DNA of 64,000 nucleotides from assembly GCA_011109175.1 (NCBI GenBank), contig RDEW01000011.1, positions 1,000,562-1,064,561 on the forward strand, read 5' to 3'. The translations under genes and the position numbers were made by a program. The notes beneath the pieces were generated by a model. It saw nothing but the letters and a program-made list of their open reading frames with translations. It searched no databases and had not been told where the DNA came from. The stretch comes from Dicyema japonicum. Its lineage: Eukaryota > Dicyemida > Rhombozoa > Dicyemidae. Positions 21,662 to 31,935 of this stretch are shown here, piece by piece. The first letter of the stretch is position 1. Each line of letters opens with the position of its first letter.

Positions 21662-23249
21662 ATGAATCATCTCTCTACCTCACTTGGACGATTTGTTAAT
21701 GATTTAGTTGAGATTGGTTCGATCAAATTCGGTGATTTCATGTTGGGAAACAATGAACCTACTACAGTTTACTTTGATCTTCGATTAATTCCTTCATATC
21801 CATCCATTATGGTAATAATATTTCCCAAATCGTAAGAAACGTGTAGTTGATTTAATTTCTGCCAAAATAATAAATCATGATCTGAAGTACGACATTATAT
21901 GTGGGGTACCTTTTGCGGCCATCAGTTTTGCCAGTGTAGTTTGTCTATAAATATTGTTGTGCATTTCCGTGGAACTAAACAAGGGGATGATCTTGAAGAG
22001 ACACTCTATGAAGAAATACGGGACTCAGAAGCTAATAGAGGGACACTGGAGAAAGGGAATGAAATGTCTCATTATTGAGGATGTGGTTGTCCAAGGGAAT
22101 TCCATTAAAGATGTCGTTGAGGTTACTATTCCGTAATTACCAAAGGATCTTCGAAATAACGGAATAATTGTTGAAGATGCCGTCACCATTTTGGATAGAG
22201 AAGAAGGGGGAGTCGATTATCTGTGGAATACTTGTAATGTCAGATTACATTCGTTTGCATCGTATTAATCCAAGAGTTGTCACATGTCGAGATATTTATA
22301 ATGTTATAAAAAATGATGAAATGTCCTCTAAATTGTTGGACTTTATCAATTTAAAGTGCTGTACTCCTAATATGGTTAGTAATAGTCTATTATTAGAAAT
22401 TTGAAATACCCCCACGTGGGCAGATTAACAAGGCAGGCTCTGAATTGTGGAAAATATCTAAGAGAAAGAGGACTAACATAATCCTTGCTGTTGACTTTGA
22501 TGATGTCGAGCGAATATTATCAGTAATGTGTTTTATCATGTAGATGATTGACACGTGTGCTGATTACATTTGTGGCGTTAAATTACATTCTGATGTTGTT
22601 GGGGATTTTGACGATCAGTTTGTGGGTAAGATTGTTGAGTTGGCAAACACACGTGATTTTCTGTTGATAGAAGACAGGTAGTTGGTCTTATGATAAGGGA
22701 AATTGTGTGATTTGGGTGAGACTGTCTTATCCCAGTACACACGTGGGAATGTGTGTATGTCTAATTGGGCACATTTGGTGACAGTTCATGGTATTTTTGG
22801 AGATAACATTGTCGAGGAAATCAAAAATGTATAATTAATGATTATTTGAGGGAATTGGGGAAAATAATGGTTGTCGTGGATGTTTGCTTATTTCAGAGAT
22901 GAGTTCAAATTCTTCATTTAAATCATCCGCCTATCGAACTAGTATTTGGCTATTTTATTGTGAGATGTGCTCAAATTAGCTCAAAGACATTCAGATTTTG
23001 TTGCTGGTTTTATATGTCAAGAGAGACTCACTGATAATGGACAGTTTATAAATGTGACTCCTGGTTTGTTTATTAGTGTTATTAGGTGTTCGTTTGGAGA
23101 CTAATAATGATAGCTTGGATCAGGTTTATAGTAATCCTGTTGAGAATAATAGTTTGAGTGACTTTTATGTTGTTGGTCGTGGAATTACAGAGACATCTAA
23201 TCCATTGGAGTCTGTTATTCATTATAGGGATCATCTTTACCATTATTAA
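21662..23249 (+). CDS. UMPS: Bifunctional UMP synthase (OPRT + OMP decarboxylase), multi-exon
   Basis: It catalyses the last two steps of de novo UMP synthesis. The start at 21662 (MNHLSTSLGRFVNDLVEIGS) has the family length before IKFGDFML. The OPRT half has YDIICGVPFAAISFAS, LKRHSMKKYGTQKLIEG and the PRPP loop CLIIEDVVVQGNSIKDVVE. The usual T-S-G of that loop is V-Q-G here. A linker, RLHSVVTCRDIYNVIKN, is followed by the decarboxylase half: NIILAVDFDD, ICGVKLHSDVVGDF, catalytic FLLIEDRKLCDLGE (D-x-K-x-x-D kept), CRGCLLISEMSSNSSF, HSDFVAGFICQERL, VTPGVRLETNND and SDFYVVGRGITET. Introns are inferred at 21812-21836, 22122-22145, 22253-22274, 22375-22396, 22523-22543, 22678-22697/8, 22829-22850, 22942-22964 and 23064-23085. 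One OPRT junction near 21935-21985 and one at 22678 are irregular (see findings). Otherwise the gene looks intact. Confidence 0.92.
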
Positions 23250-23822
23250 TTACTTTTTAGTTTTGGTGTGTCATTTAAATTTTTGAACTCTATCTAGAGG
23301 ACCGGTCCTTTATATTAATAACAATGACTACATTTAGGGTCACATGTGACTAATACTTTTAAAAATACAGACTGCCGCACAATAATTTAGTATTTTATAA
23401 GGTTGGTTGACTGTATATAATATTTTAAAATCATCTAATATTCGTAATTTAGTCTAGTGTGAAAAATAAACTATTAGTAGCGTATTTTTCCGACAACCAG
23501 CATACTCTTACAACATATTATGTGACAATCCGCTGGTGTGACAGCGCCGTTGGTGTAACGCTTTATAACAGAATACAAAAAAAATATTTTTTAATATTAA
23601 GCTCATTAGAAAACGACAAATACATTAAATCCTCATTAATCCGAACCAAAAAAAATTCGATGCCTTGTGAAGGTAACAAATATACTAATTTAATTGTAAT
23701 TAATTTTTATGTTTTCATATATCATTTTTTAATGTAACCAGTTTATTGTACAAAAGTAATGTTAATAATTTAGTTATAAATATTTTATTTTTATTAGCAA
23801 AGACGTCTTTTCTACGAGCAAT
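23250..23822. other. AT-rich intergenic spacer
   Basis: There is no supported gene. A 92-codon plus-strand frame at 23459-23737 is rich in K, I, N and Y and has no family motif. I regard it as chance open sequence. Confidence 0.5.
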
Positions 23823-25067
23823 TTAGTATTTGGGGTTCTCCAAAAATTTCGGTTCTGAGTAGTCCAAATTACTTGTTCCGTCGTCCTGAGAGTCTTTGTT
23901 ATCTATTCTCGTATAGATATTATTTATTTCCTTCTTTAGCTCCTTAGTTCTTTCGACAAAACCCGTTTTATTCCTGTATGAAACAATCATCGACTCTAAA
24001 GTTTTACGTATAACCAATGATTAAATATAGGTTCTTTTGCTTATGTTCAGAGATCTGGAATGTTCCCACGAGTGTGAGGTTACCAATTCATCCCAGGTCA
24101 GTACTATTGGGACTTTCGCATGGTGTATTGATTTCAGTTCTTTCGATAAAAGGTCATACTTTCTCAATTTTTCGAATTCTACTTGTTGGAGATTTTGGGT
24201 TGATGTAATACCCACTTCAACCAAAAGTATTTGATTTTTCTTTTTATCGTAGATAAACAAATCTGGCTTGTTGTGTTCAATGTTTATATCGGTTTTGATG
24301 AAAGTATCAACTCTTTTCCTACATATATTCTCATTCCATTTTGATGGCCCATTTTTTTTCACTGAAATAATCTGATATGTAGCTTGACCAGCATAAATAA
24401 GAGTAGAAATTTGATCCATAGAAATTATAGAGTTCTTTTTAACCCATTGGCTAATGACACAGTTCAAACACTCCAATAAGTTATTGTCAATCTTGACATA
24501 AGGAATCTTTTTGGTTCGGGGTCTCGAGCTTTGTTCAATTTGCTCGGCAATTATCAATTGTTCCATAAATGTGCGTCGGCAGTGATCGTAAAATTTAGGA
24601 TCCAGGGACGGTGAAGACATATCAGGCTTAGAATCTGGGGTAACCTTCGAATCAAGTTCATTGCTTGATAATTGTTTGCGTTCCTAGATGTATATCAGTT
24701 TTCTGAACTCAGACATTGTTATTTCCTCTCCAAACTTAGTCTTAAACCCCTCCAAAAGAATAGCCCATCCACCTCTGGGGACACGACCCAGTCTAGAGCG
24801 CATGCTTTCAATAACTGAGGTAGCCCATTGTTTTCGACAATCAGCTGTTGAGGAAGACATTATTGCTCGTAGAACCGGAAATTTCGTGTTGTTTTGCTGA
24901 GGACGAATCCTAGAAGCATCCGCGTCGGAAACATGTCGGACAAGCTCGGTGGCCGTTCGATTTTGGTTTTCTTTACTCAATTCGGCGCAGAAGTCTGCAT
25001 AATCCGATGAATTTAGATGGTTTTTATCAACATCAACAACAACCATTAACCAGCCTTCATATATCAT
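23823..25067 (-). pseudogene. LINE-C copy: N-terminal region joined to restriction-like endonuclease, RT missing
   Basis: Read on the minus strand from 25067, the first frame ends with MRSRLGRVPRGGWAILLEGF. The second frame (24620-24021) starts with IPYVKIDNNLLECLNCVISQ and AGQATYQIISVKKNGPSKW, which match the LINE-C ORF at 4.1-4.6 kb. It then passes directly into DINIEHNKPDLFIYDKKKNQ and ILLVEVGITSTQNLQQVEFE, then LRKYDLLSKELKSIHHAKVP. The P-D, 15 residues, E-V-G spacing is the PD-(D/E)XK signature of the R2-type restriction-like endonuclease that normally follows the RT. So the RT has been lost by an internal deletion, or this is a short derivative. A frameshift near 24019 leads to VIRKTLESMIVSYRNKTGF, the terminal segment also seen at 42.4 kb. 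Confidence 0.75.
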
Positions 25068-25178
25068 AATAAAAAATGTAACAAATTATTTAAGATCAAA
25101 AAATTATGTTTTATTTAATGAAATCATAAATCGTTCTGTCTTTTATTCCTCTGAATTAGCACTTCTAACTTGTTTGAA

Positions 25179-25300
25179 CAGTCCGACCTCGATTTGGAAT
25201 GGACCTCGGGGCTGGAACACCTCAGTTTCTGAAACACTTTGTAGGATCTCTGCCAAAAATACTGAAAACTTCGATTTGGAACTGAATTTATTACTTTTTT
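25179..25300 (+). mobile_element. Solo end of a pogo/Tigger-like element
   Basis: The sequence starts CAGTCCGACCTCGATTTGG and continues with about 120 bases near-identical to the inverted end of the complete element at 42969-43752 (its right end, 43630-43752). No second terminus is found nearby. The element is therefore truncated at its inner side, abutting a LINE-B copy. Confidence 0.7.
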
Positions 25301-25384
25301 TATTCCTTTTGGTTGAGCTGGTGACGTGGCTCTATTGCACACATGTCTTTTTCGTGCTTTTCTTCGGGATCTTTCACTATCAGC

Positions 25385-28258
25385 TCGTTCAATGTAAGAG
25401 GATTAAAGTCGGATACTTAAAAAAGAAATTACAATGTAACTGTGGCGTGCTTACAGGAAACGAAAGTAAAAGGCGGACTAGATGAAATCGACAATGATTT
25501 CCGCCTGATTCTGCACCTTTCGAATTGCCCACACTACGGCATAGGATTTGCAATACATAAAAAACTGAACAATCGAATCCACAAGACGTGGAGGGTGAGT
25601 GATAGAATATCTGTTTTACAATTAAAATACGGTAAAAAGAACAATTCCATAATCTCCATTATTAATGTATATGCACCAACTTCAGTGAGAGTATCAATCA
25701 ATGGAGACGACAAACTAGACGACTTTTATTCTTCCTTGTCGCAAGTAATGCATCTTTGGAAACATCGTTCATGATATACATTGCCGGAGATTGGAACGCA
25801 AAGGCAGGACGTGGGAGTAGTCACGAGGAATTCATGGGAAGCCATGGAAGAGGGATCAGGAACCAGTCAGGAGAATCGCTTATCGAATTTTGCAATACAT
25901 TCAAACCATTTCTATGCAATACTGCTTTCAGGCACTCAGCAAGACATAAGACGACATGGAGCTGCTACCGAAAGGACAAATCTGGGACTATCAAGCTTAT
26001 ATATGACCAAATAGATTACATTATCTGCAAACAAGCCTACAAGACACTACTAACAGATTCTCGGAGCTACAGTGGGACACTAGTAGATAGTGATCATAGA
26101 TTGGTTGTGACACGTTTCCTTTTCAAACGATATTTTGGGGTTTCCAAAGCGGCTGGCATGAGGATATCTGAAGGGAGGTTCGCAGTGGAGCAACTCTGCA
26201 TGGCGGGACCGACTCGGGAAAGCTATCAAAATACATTGAGAGAAAAGATCAGACAGTGGAATAAAGAAATAATGCCTGGGGAGCGGTGGCAAGACACCAC
26301 AATGCAATAAAGTGCGCGGCCCATTCAACAGCTGGAGTAAAATCGAAGCATTTCAACGGACACTATGACCACGAGATCGAAGAACTATCCAAAAACCTGT
26401 CAGGACCATGCAAAGGAACACACTATAAGAATCATGCGGAACCAAACCCTGTATAAAATAAAGAAAAGAACGAGGGAAATAAAGGAAAATAAACTTGTTG
26501 GAATGGCTAAAAAAGTAGAAAGGCTCAAAAACGGAGCGCAGATGTTCAAGGCTGTTCACCTACTACATAGAGACACGCAGTCATCAAAAATAACAATACA
26601 TGATCAGTTTGGAAAGACTAAATTTTATCGGCCATATCCAGCCATTATCAGCTGGCCTTCAATCAAAACCACGGGGAAAACATCAAACAATTCGATGGTG
26701 AAGCACGAGAACTAAATATTCCGATAACGATTCTGGTAACAAAAAAAGCCCTGGACAAATTAAACAGCAATAGAGCTGCTGGCTCTGACAACATAAATGC
26801 AGAACTTCTCAAATCTACACCGACCGAGATCTCTGAACTATTAACTGAGATATACAACAAAACATTCAAATATACCATACCTCGAGGGGACCGTCCATAT
26901 CTTGGACAAATATGAGAAAAATTGAGGAATTGCAAAAGAGGGTTTACAGAGTAACAGAGAGTTGGATTTTTGAAGATCATCGACCCGGACCTACGCCTCT
27001 GGAGGCTCTTATGAGACTAGACTGGACATCACGAGAAGTTGGCCCTGAAAATTCAGGCAGCCGTCCTGTACGTTCATGCGCGGGCACGAAGGAAGAACAC
27101 CGGGCAAAGATGAGGTATCCGTTAAAATGCATCGGGGTTACATGATAATTAGTTTTGTTTTACCGTGGGCTTGGGTTAAATAAATAAAAATAAAAATACA
27201 ACTCACCCCTGGATGTGGGTAATGGCACACTAATTGAACTACAAATACCGGGCAAAGCTAAGGGCCCCTTAACGAATTTAAGACCTATCGTACCATTGAT
27301 GACTCTATGTAAGACACTATCACTTTTAGTGTTGAATAGGATTGGATCTAACATTGAGAACATTCTCTTTCACGGTCAAAACGGATTCAGGTCAGGGAGA
27401 TCTACAGCTGATGTGGTCTGGGGACATCGATGGCTTTGTGCAACACATCAAAAGTACAAGGGGGCTACTGGCATCATGGACATGTCCAAAGCCTTTGACT
27501 CTATACACAGAGGTTGACTTTTCGATATCTTGGAGAATTTGGTTGACGAGGACAGTGTCAGAATGATCCGTCTATTACTTGGAACAACACAGTTAAGTGT
27601 ACGTTTTGGAAATTTAGAGTCTGTCCCATTCGAGACAACATTCGGGGTACCGCAGGGAGATTCCTTGTCACCGGTACTTTTTGTGACATATTTGGAGGCG
27701 GCACTCAGAGACTTCAGAGTATTAATTAGCGACTTACCTCAAACTGAAGTGATTTATGCAGATGATATCGACTATATATCCAGCGAAGAGAAAACATTAA
27801 ACTATATACGGACAAGGATGCCAGATGTGCTAGAAAAATGGTTCATCAAAATCAATACGGAAAAGACGGAGACAACGACCATACGCCGTGAATTAACCCG
27901 AACTGATGAAAAATGGAGACACTGTAAAAAATTGGGGTCGTTGCTCGGAGATGCTGACGATATCACTAACAGGAAAATGGAAAAATGGGAGTAGTCTGGA
28001 TTCATCGTGAACAAATTAGCACACAACTACGTAAAGACTATACAATGCCTTCGTGAAACCGGTCCTAATGTACAACACTGCACAAGCAGTAATGGACAAA
28101 CTAGATGCCTTCCATCGTAAACAACTCCGACTGTTGCTTGACATCAACTGGCCAAAAAAATTACAAACAAGAATCTATACAAAATATGCAAGACCATTGA
28201 GTCTGGATATCCATGAACAAGATGGCGTCTATTCGGTCACATCCATCGGATGAGCCAG
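25385..28258 (+). pseudogene. LINE-B copy with nested LINE-E insertion
   Basis: Endonuclease: SFNVRGLKS near 25390, then VACLQETKVKGGLDEIDNDF in a shifted frame, SDRISVLQLKYGKKNNSI, NVYAPTSVRVSINGDDKLDD, IYIAGDWNAKAGRGSSHEE and DSDHRLVVTRFLFKRYFGVS (to 26310). RT: a linker at 26365-26715, then the LNSNRAAGSDNINAELLKST region to 26879. An insertion of another LINE occupies about 26880-27207. RT continues with ENILFHGQNGFRSGRSTADV, the MDMSKAFDSIHRG block, VPQGDSLSPVLFVTYLEAAL and VIYADDIDYISSEEK (27530-27994). The C terminus, with LDAFHRKQLRLLLDINWPKK, reaches 28258. A second related 3' segment, with GRPRITLPEVLQKDL, runs into the antisense LINE-A near 28350. Multiple frameshifts are present; the copy is inactive. 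Confidence 0.85.
26880..27207 (+). mobile_element. LINE-E 3' end inserted in LINE-B
   Basis: It contains IEELQKRVYRVTES, then DHRPGPTPLEALMRLDWTS. It ends with a GTTTTACCGTGGGCTTGGG block and an (A/T)-rich TAAA-type tail. The same 3' block occurs in inverted orientation at 57730-58240. The surrounding LINE-B reading resumes after it, so it is a 5'-truncated insertion into an existing copy. Confidence 0.7.
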
Positions 28259-28269
28259 TTGACGGCTAC

Positions 28270-28863
28270 TAAAATAGCAATGGAGAACTATTTCTGCCAA
28301 GAAGTGAATACCTCGTTCCGTGGAAGACCTCGCATAACTTTGCCAGAGGTTCTACAAAAGGACCTGACTTCAAAAAGGAAGATTGTTATCCCATCTGAGG
28401 CAAACGCGTCAGTGCAGGTGACGTCCCAGACAAGAGGTTTCCCGACTTCAAAAAGGAAGATTGTCATCCCATCTGGTCGTTTCCCGTCCCGCCTGCAAAG
28501 ACCTACTGGTTCGAGCATGGAGGGGTATCCAGTGGCGTCCAAAGCTCGCCTAACGACTTCGTTCAAGGCCATGAGCCTGGAAAATCTGCCTGCACTCTTC
28601 CTGCAGGATAGAGGGTGTAGGCCAAAACTATTGATCTGGTTTCCACATCGGCACGGATATGGAACACAGACTTTTAATCTCAGTCTTAATGAGATCCCAA
28701 TCAGGAAAGGTACTCGACTCATCATCCAGAAAGGTACCCAAAACTCCTTTGGGAAAGGCGTTGAGCAAAGCACCGCTGTCGGAAGACGCCCCCGACAACA
28801 AACAAGCATGGCGATGTTGGCTAGATGACACCAGCAAATCTTCTAAAGAATTCCAGCATTTTA
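28270..28863 (-). pseudogene. LINE-A C-terminal copy (interrupted by LINE-D)
   Basis: The minus strand reads QHRHACLLSGASSDSGALL, then RCGNQINSFGLHPLSCRKSA and GRFSRLMALNEVVRRALDAT, then PVGLCRRDGKRPDGMTIFLF and VGKPLVWDVTCTDAFAS. It is the clearest view of the tail domain: C-x-C-G...H...C zinc-binding block, then R-P-D and W-D-V-T. A local repeat of GITIFLFEV follows the D-A-F-A-S. The 5' portion is interrupted at 28863 by LINE-D. Comparison with 37.2-37.97 kb, which lacks that insertion, shows the original continuation at 31714. Confidence 0.8.
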
Positions 28864-29402
28864 TTATTATTATTATTATTACCCCCAGGATCACTGGGTC
28901 AAAGAGAAAGAAATAAAAGTTCTCATCTAACTAAGTGATCCCAGACAGACAAAGGTGAGGACGAGTCCGGCGAGGTCGAGAATCCTGAACAGCTCTTCTC
29001 ATTGGACATGGCATCGGCTCAAAATTTCTGTATGATTGTAGATAATTCGATAGTATTTGAAATAGAGGGCAGCTCGATAGAACAGCCTCCTTTAATAGTT
29101 TCCGTTGTAGTTCAATTAAAAAGTTTTCAATAGGTTGGATATTGTTATCTGGTCCAATTAACCTTATTGCAGTCTCTTCGATTGCAGATAATTTCAATGA
29201 GGAAGATAGTGACATTTGCTTTGCCCATGAAGGACTTGCATACGTCATCGTTGGTCGATAAATTGTTTGTAGATCGTGGCAAGGATCCCAGTTTGATCTC
29301 TAAGTGTTTTTGAGAGCACTTTTAAAATTCTTATTTTTTTCAGAGCAGAAGTTATTTGTTTTCAACATACCGTATAAAGGTAAGTCTCTGATCAAAAGTT
29401 AC

Positions 29403-30530
29403 TCACAGAATCTTCGGTGTTTTGTTAATAGAGATACCTTCGTTCTTCATAAAGATTTTTGGTTCGATACAGAGCTGTCTCTTGTAGGTGGTAAACAGTG
29501 TGACAAAGGACTTTGCTGCTGATGTGTCAAGTCTCCGCTTCGAGAGCCATAGTTCCAAGTTGTCGAGCATTTGTTGAGCCAACTGAGTCGCTGATTGAAT
29601 GCTTCTGTTCTTGGAGGCAAAAATGATATCGTCGGCATAGGAGAGGATTAGACAGTTTTCATTACAGGTTTGTGGCATGTCGTTTATGTAGAGATTGAAG
29701 AGTAGGGGTGATAGTGGTGAGCCTTGAGGGACTCCATTTAGGAAATAGCGAGATCTTGATTTGATGTTGTTGCAGAGTACTTGTGCTCGTCTTCCATTTA
29801 GGAAGTTTCCAAGCCAAAGTTTCAGGTTCGGATAGATGTTGGTTTCGTATATTTTCTTTGTTGGGAGTTTCCTAGTGACTGAGTCGAACGTTTTTGTGAT
29901 GTCCACGGATATAATTACTGTCCTCTGATGGGGTTTGGGGGAGTTAAATCCTTCCGCAATGAATTGTGTGAGGGTTGTAAGATGTGTTGTTGTCGAATGG
30001 TTATCTTGGTATCCGTGCTGGGTCGGAGGTATTGAGATTGAATCTTGTATTTTTTCCAAAACAAGCCTTTCAAGGATTCTTGAGACCGGATTTAGAATAG
30101 ATATTGGGCGATAGGAAAATGGTTCATCTATTGGTTTGTTGGGTTTTCGGATAGGTCTGATTAGAGACTTCTTCCATATTCCAGGGATTGTATTTGTGTT
30201 AATGGATAGGTTTAAGATATAGGCTGATAGTTCCAGGGCTCGATGGTCTAGGTGCTTCAGTTCACATGTGGTTATGTTGTCTGGTTCTTTGGCCTCTGAG
30301 TTGTTGGCCTTGGATATGGCTCTGCGAACATCCTGACTAGTAAATAGGATCCAGTCATCGGAGCGTTTCGGTTCAATCTTTTTCAGGAATACTTGGTGTT
30401 CTTTTGAAAACTTCCTGTAGGATATTGATGTGTAATATTTTATCAGAGTGTCTGGTTTTATGTAGACTTCGACTTTTCTCTCTGGGGAGGGTCTTTTGAT
30501 GTTTTTGATCCACTTCCACACTCTTTGCAT
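29403..30530 (-). CDS. LINE-D reverse transcriptase domain
   Basis: The 375-codon frame holds a full RT core: NNSEAKEPDNITTCELKHLD, NTIPGIWKKSLIRPIRKPNK, FSYRPISILNPVSRILERLV, the template block TQHGYQDNHSTTTHL, VIISVDITKTFDSVTRKLP, NGVPQGSPLSPLLFNLYIND and the catalytic LSYADDIIFASKN. F-A-Y-A-D-D in active jockey elements is L-S-Y-A-D-D here, with the two aspartates kept. It overlaps the endonuclease frame by about 70 bases in another register, so a frameshift separates the two halves of ORF2. The stop at 29403 is before the C-terminal piece. Confidence 0.85.
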   Translation of the reverse strand: MQRVWKWIKNIKRPSPERKVEVYIKPDTLIKYYTSISYRKFSKEHQVFLKKIEPKRSDDWILFTSQDVRRAISKANNSEAKEPDNITTCELKHLDHRALELSAYILNLSINTNTIPGIWKKSLIRPIRKPNKPIDEPFSYRPISILNPVSRILERLVLEKIQDSISIPPTQHGYQDNHSTTTHLTTLTQFIAEGFNSPKPHQRTVIISVDITKTFDSVTRKLPTKKIYETNIYPNLKLWLGNFLNGRRAQVLCNNIKSRSRYFLNGVPQGSPLSPLLFNLYINDMPQTCNENCLILSYADDIIFASKNRSIQSATQLAQQMLDNLELWLSKRRLDTSAAKSFVTLFTTYKRQLCIEPKIFMKNEGISINKTPKIL

Positions 30531-31507
30531 TGGGGGGTTTTTGTAGAGAGCTTTCGATCTGTCTTTATGTTGTTGTCGATCTCTCTGTTCAATTCTCGTA
30601 TTTTCCTGATGTTCTCTTCTGTTGGCGATTTTACCATCTTTAGATTATTTCGTTCTCTGATCAGATGTTTCGTCGTTGTGTTAAAACGTTTTGATGACGT
30701 TGGTTGTCTCCCCATAGGAATGTACTTCTTTTTCGCATCGTTTATAATGGAGTTGAACCATTTCACTAATTGTTCGACGGAGGGAAAAGTGGAGAAATTT
30801 AATAGTCCAATACAATTGTCGACGTATTCCTTGAATCCTTTCCAATTCGCAAAGCTGTAGTTAGTTATTGTTGGGCATTGTCCTTTTATTCGTGACCTTG
30901 TTTTGACCTCCAGAAATATTGGGTTGTGGTCACTACTGGTGTCATACTTCACTGACCAGTCAATAAGTGGGGCCAAGGACGGTGGTGACAATGAGATGTC
31001 GATAGAAGAAGGTTTATCATTACGTCGAATAGGTGTTCTTGTATGAGATGCAGGATCGTTGAGTATACATAGGCTGTGGAGGTACTCAATTATCATCTTC
31101 CCTCTTTTGTCGTAGGTTTGTCCTGTCAGCCACAGTTGGTGCTTCGCATTGAAGTCACCACAGATAATCACATCCTTTAGTGACGCGAGAGGAGTGAGTC
31201 TGGGGGCACTGGACGAGCAGGAACTCAGTGGTGGGAGATATGCGTTGACAATTGTTATTGATAGTCTTGGGAATCGTATTTTGGTAACCAAAAGTTTGAG
31301 ATTTCCATATCCTTTAAGCATAGTGTAAGCACTGTTGGTTATGTCCTCAAACGGAATGCCGTTGTGGATAACTGTGAGAAGACCCTTACCAAGTTTGCCA
31401 ATTCTGTCACGGCGAATTACTGTGAATCCCGGAAATACTGGTGTTGAATTCTTTGGAGAAAGTTTAGATTCTTGAATTAGCAACAGATCAATGTGATTTT
31501 CTTTCAC
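30458..31507 (-). CDS. LINE-D APE-type endonuclease domain
   Basis: The 349-codon frame carries the APE endonuclease landmarks: HIDLLLIQESKLSPKNS (catalytic E), VIRRDRIGKLGKGLLTVIHN, VNAYLPPLSS, VIICGDFNAKHQLWLTGQTY (D and N) and TSSDHNPIFLEVKT (D-H). Upstream, in continuity with this frame, ARIVQLNINGIKNKILELL follows a 2A-like motif. The end reads KSTKTPQCK and breaks near the start of the RT frame at 30530. This is the best-preserved endonuclease in the window. Confidence 0.85.
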   Translation of the reverse strand: MKENHIDLLLIQESKLSPKNSTPVFPGFTVIRRDRIGKLGKGLLTVIHNGIPFEDITNSAYTMLKGYGNLKLLVTKIRFPRLSITIVNAYLPPLSSCSSSAPRLTPLASLKDVIICGDFNAKHQLWLTGQTYDKRGKMIIEYLHSLCILNDPASHTRTPIRRNDKPSSIDISLSPPSLAPLIDWSVKYDTSSDHNPIFLEVKTRSRIKGQCPTITNYSFANWKGFKEYVDNCIGLLNFSTFPSVEQLVKWFNSIINDAKKKYIPMGRQPTSSKRFNTTTKHLIRERNNLKMVKSPTEENIRKIRELNREIDNNIKTDRKLSTKTPQCKECGSGSKTSKDPPQREKSKST

Positions 31508-31768
31508 AAATGTCAGAAGTTCGAGTATTTTGTTCTTGATTCCATTTATGTTCAGTTGGACTATTCTGGCAAGTCCAGAGTTTGCCTCAACGTCCCCGCA
31601 GCGGCGCAGGCCTTCCTTATTGGTCCACCCGTTAAGATAGGGAAAAGTGTGGTTTTTTTTTCAAATGCCACCACGTCGTCGGCGAGCCACATGACATTTT
31701 TTTCAGCATTTAACCAGCATTTTACTATGAGTTTGAAAGCTTCTCGTTGCAATTATACACGGCTTAAT

Positions 31769-31935
31769 AAAAAGACATTTATTAACAATAAAATATTATT
31801 TATTAACTATGGGGGAGAGCGGCTGTTGACATTACGGAGTAAGCGTTTCCGTGGACAACTGCGATCCCAATTCGTTGCCTCAGCCAGACCGCTTCCCGCA
31901 CGTCTTTCTTGCAGTGGACCAATTTCCCCCCGAAA
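31769..31935. mobile_element. 167-bp insertion with 8-bp direct repeat GGCTTAAT
   Basis: GGCTTAAT occurs at 31761-31768 and again at 31936-31943. In the paralogous region near 37970-37980 the flanks are directly joined (AAGGCTTAATTG). The 167 bases in between are therefore an insertion with target-site duplication. I see no terminal inverted repeats, no coding sequence and no clear Pol III boxes; a SINE or MITE is possible. Confidence 0.65.

Larger units (their letters stand above)
28864..31713 (-). mobile_element. LINE-D element, apparently full length, with 11-bp target-site duplication
   Basis: The element lies between two copies of CCAGCATTTTA (28853-28863 and 31714-31724). The uninterrupted target is present at about 37931-37942 in the paralogous LINE-A copy. 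The 3' side starts with a (TAA)n run on the element strand at 28864-28880 and a short inverted repeat (GTGATCC/GGATCAC). The 5' side includes a 2A-like CGDVEANSGLARIV at about 31560-31600. ORF2 is at 29403-31507 in two frames. With the terminal C part at 28931-29248 (QDSRPRRTRPHLCLSGIT) the element is about 2.85 kb. Confidence 0.85.

Noticed and set aside
23459-23737. Possible gene of 92 codons
   Set aside because: Its composition is that of AT-rich DNA and no conserved motif or paralogue was found.
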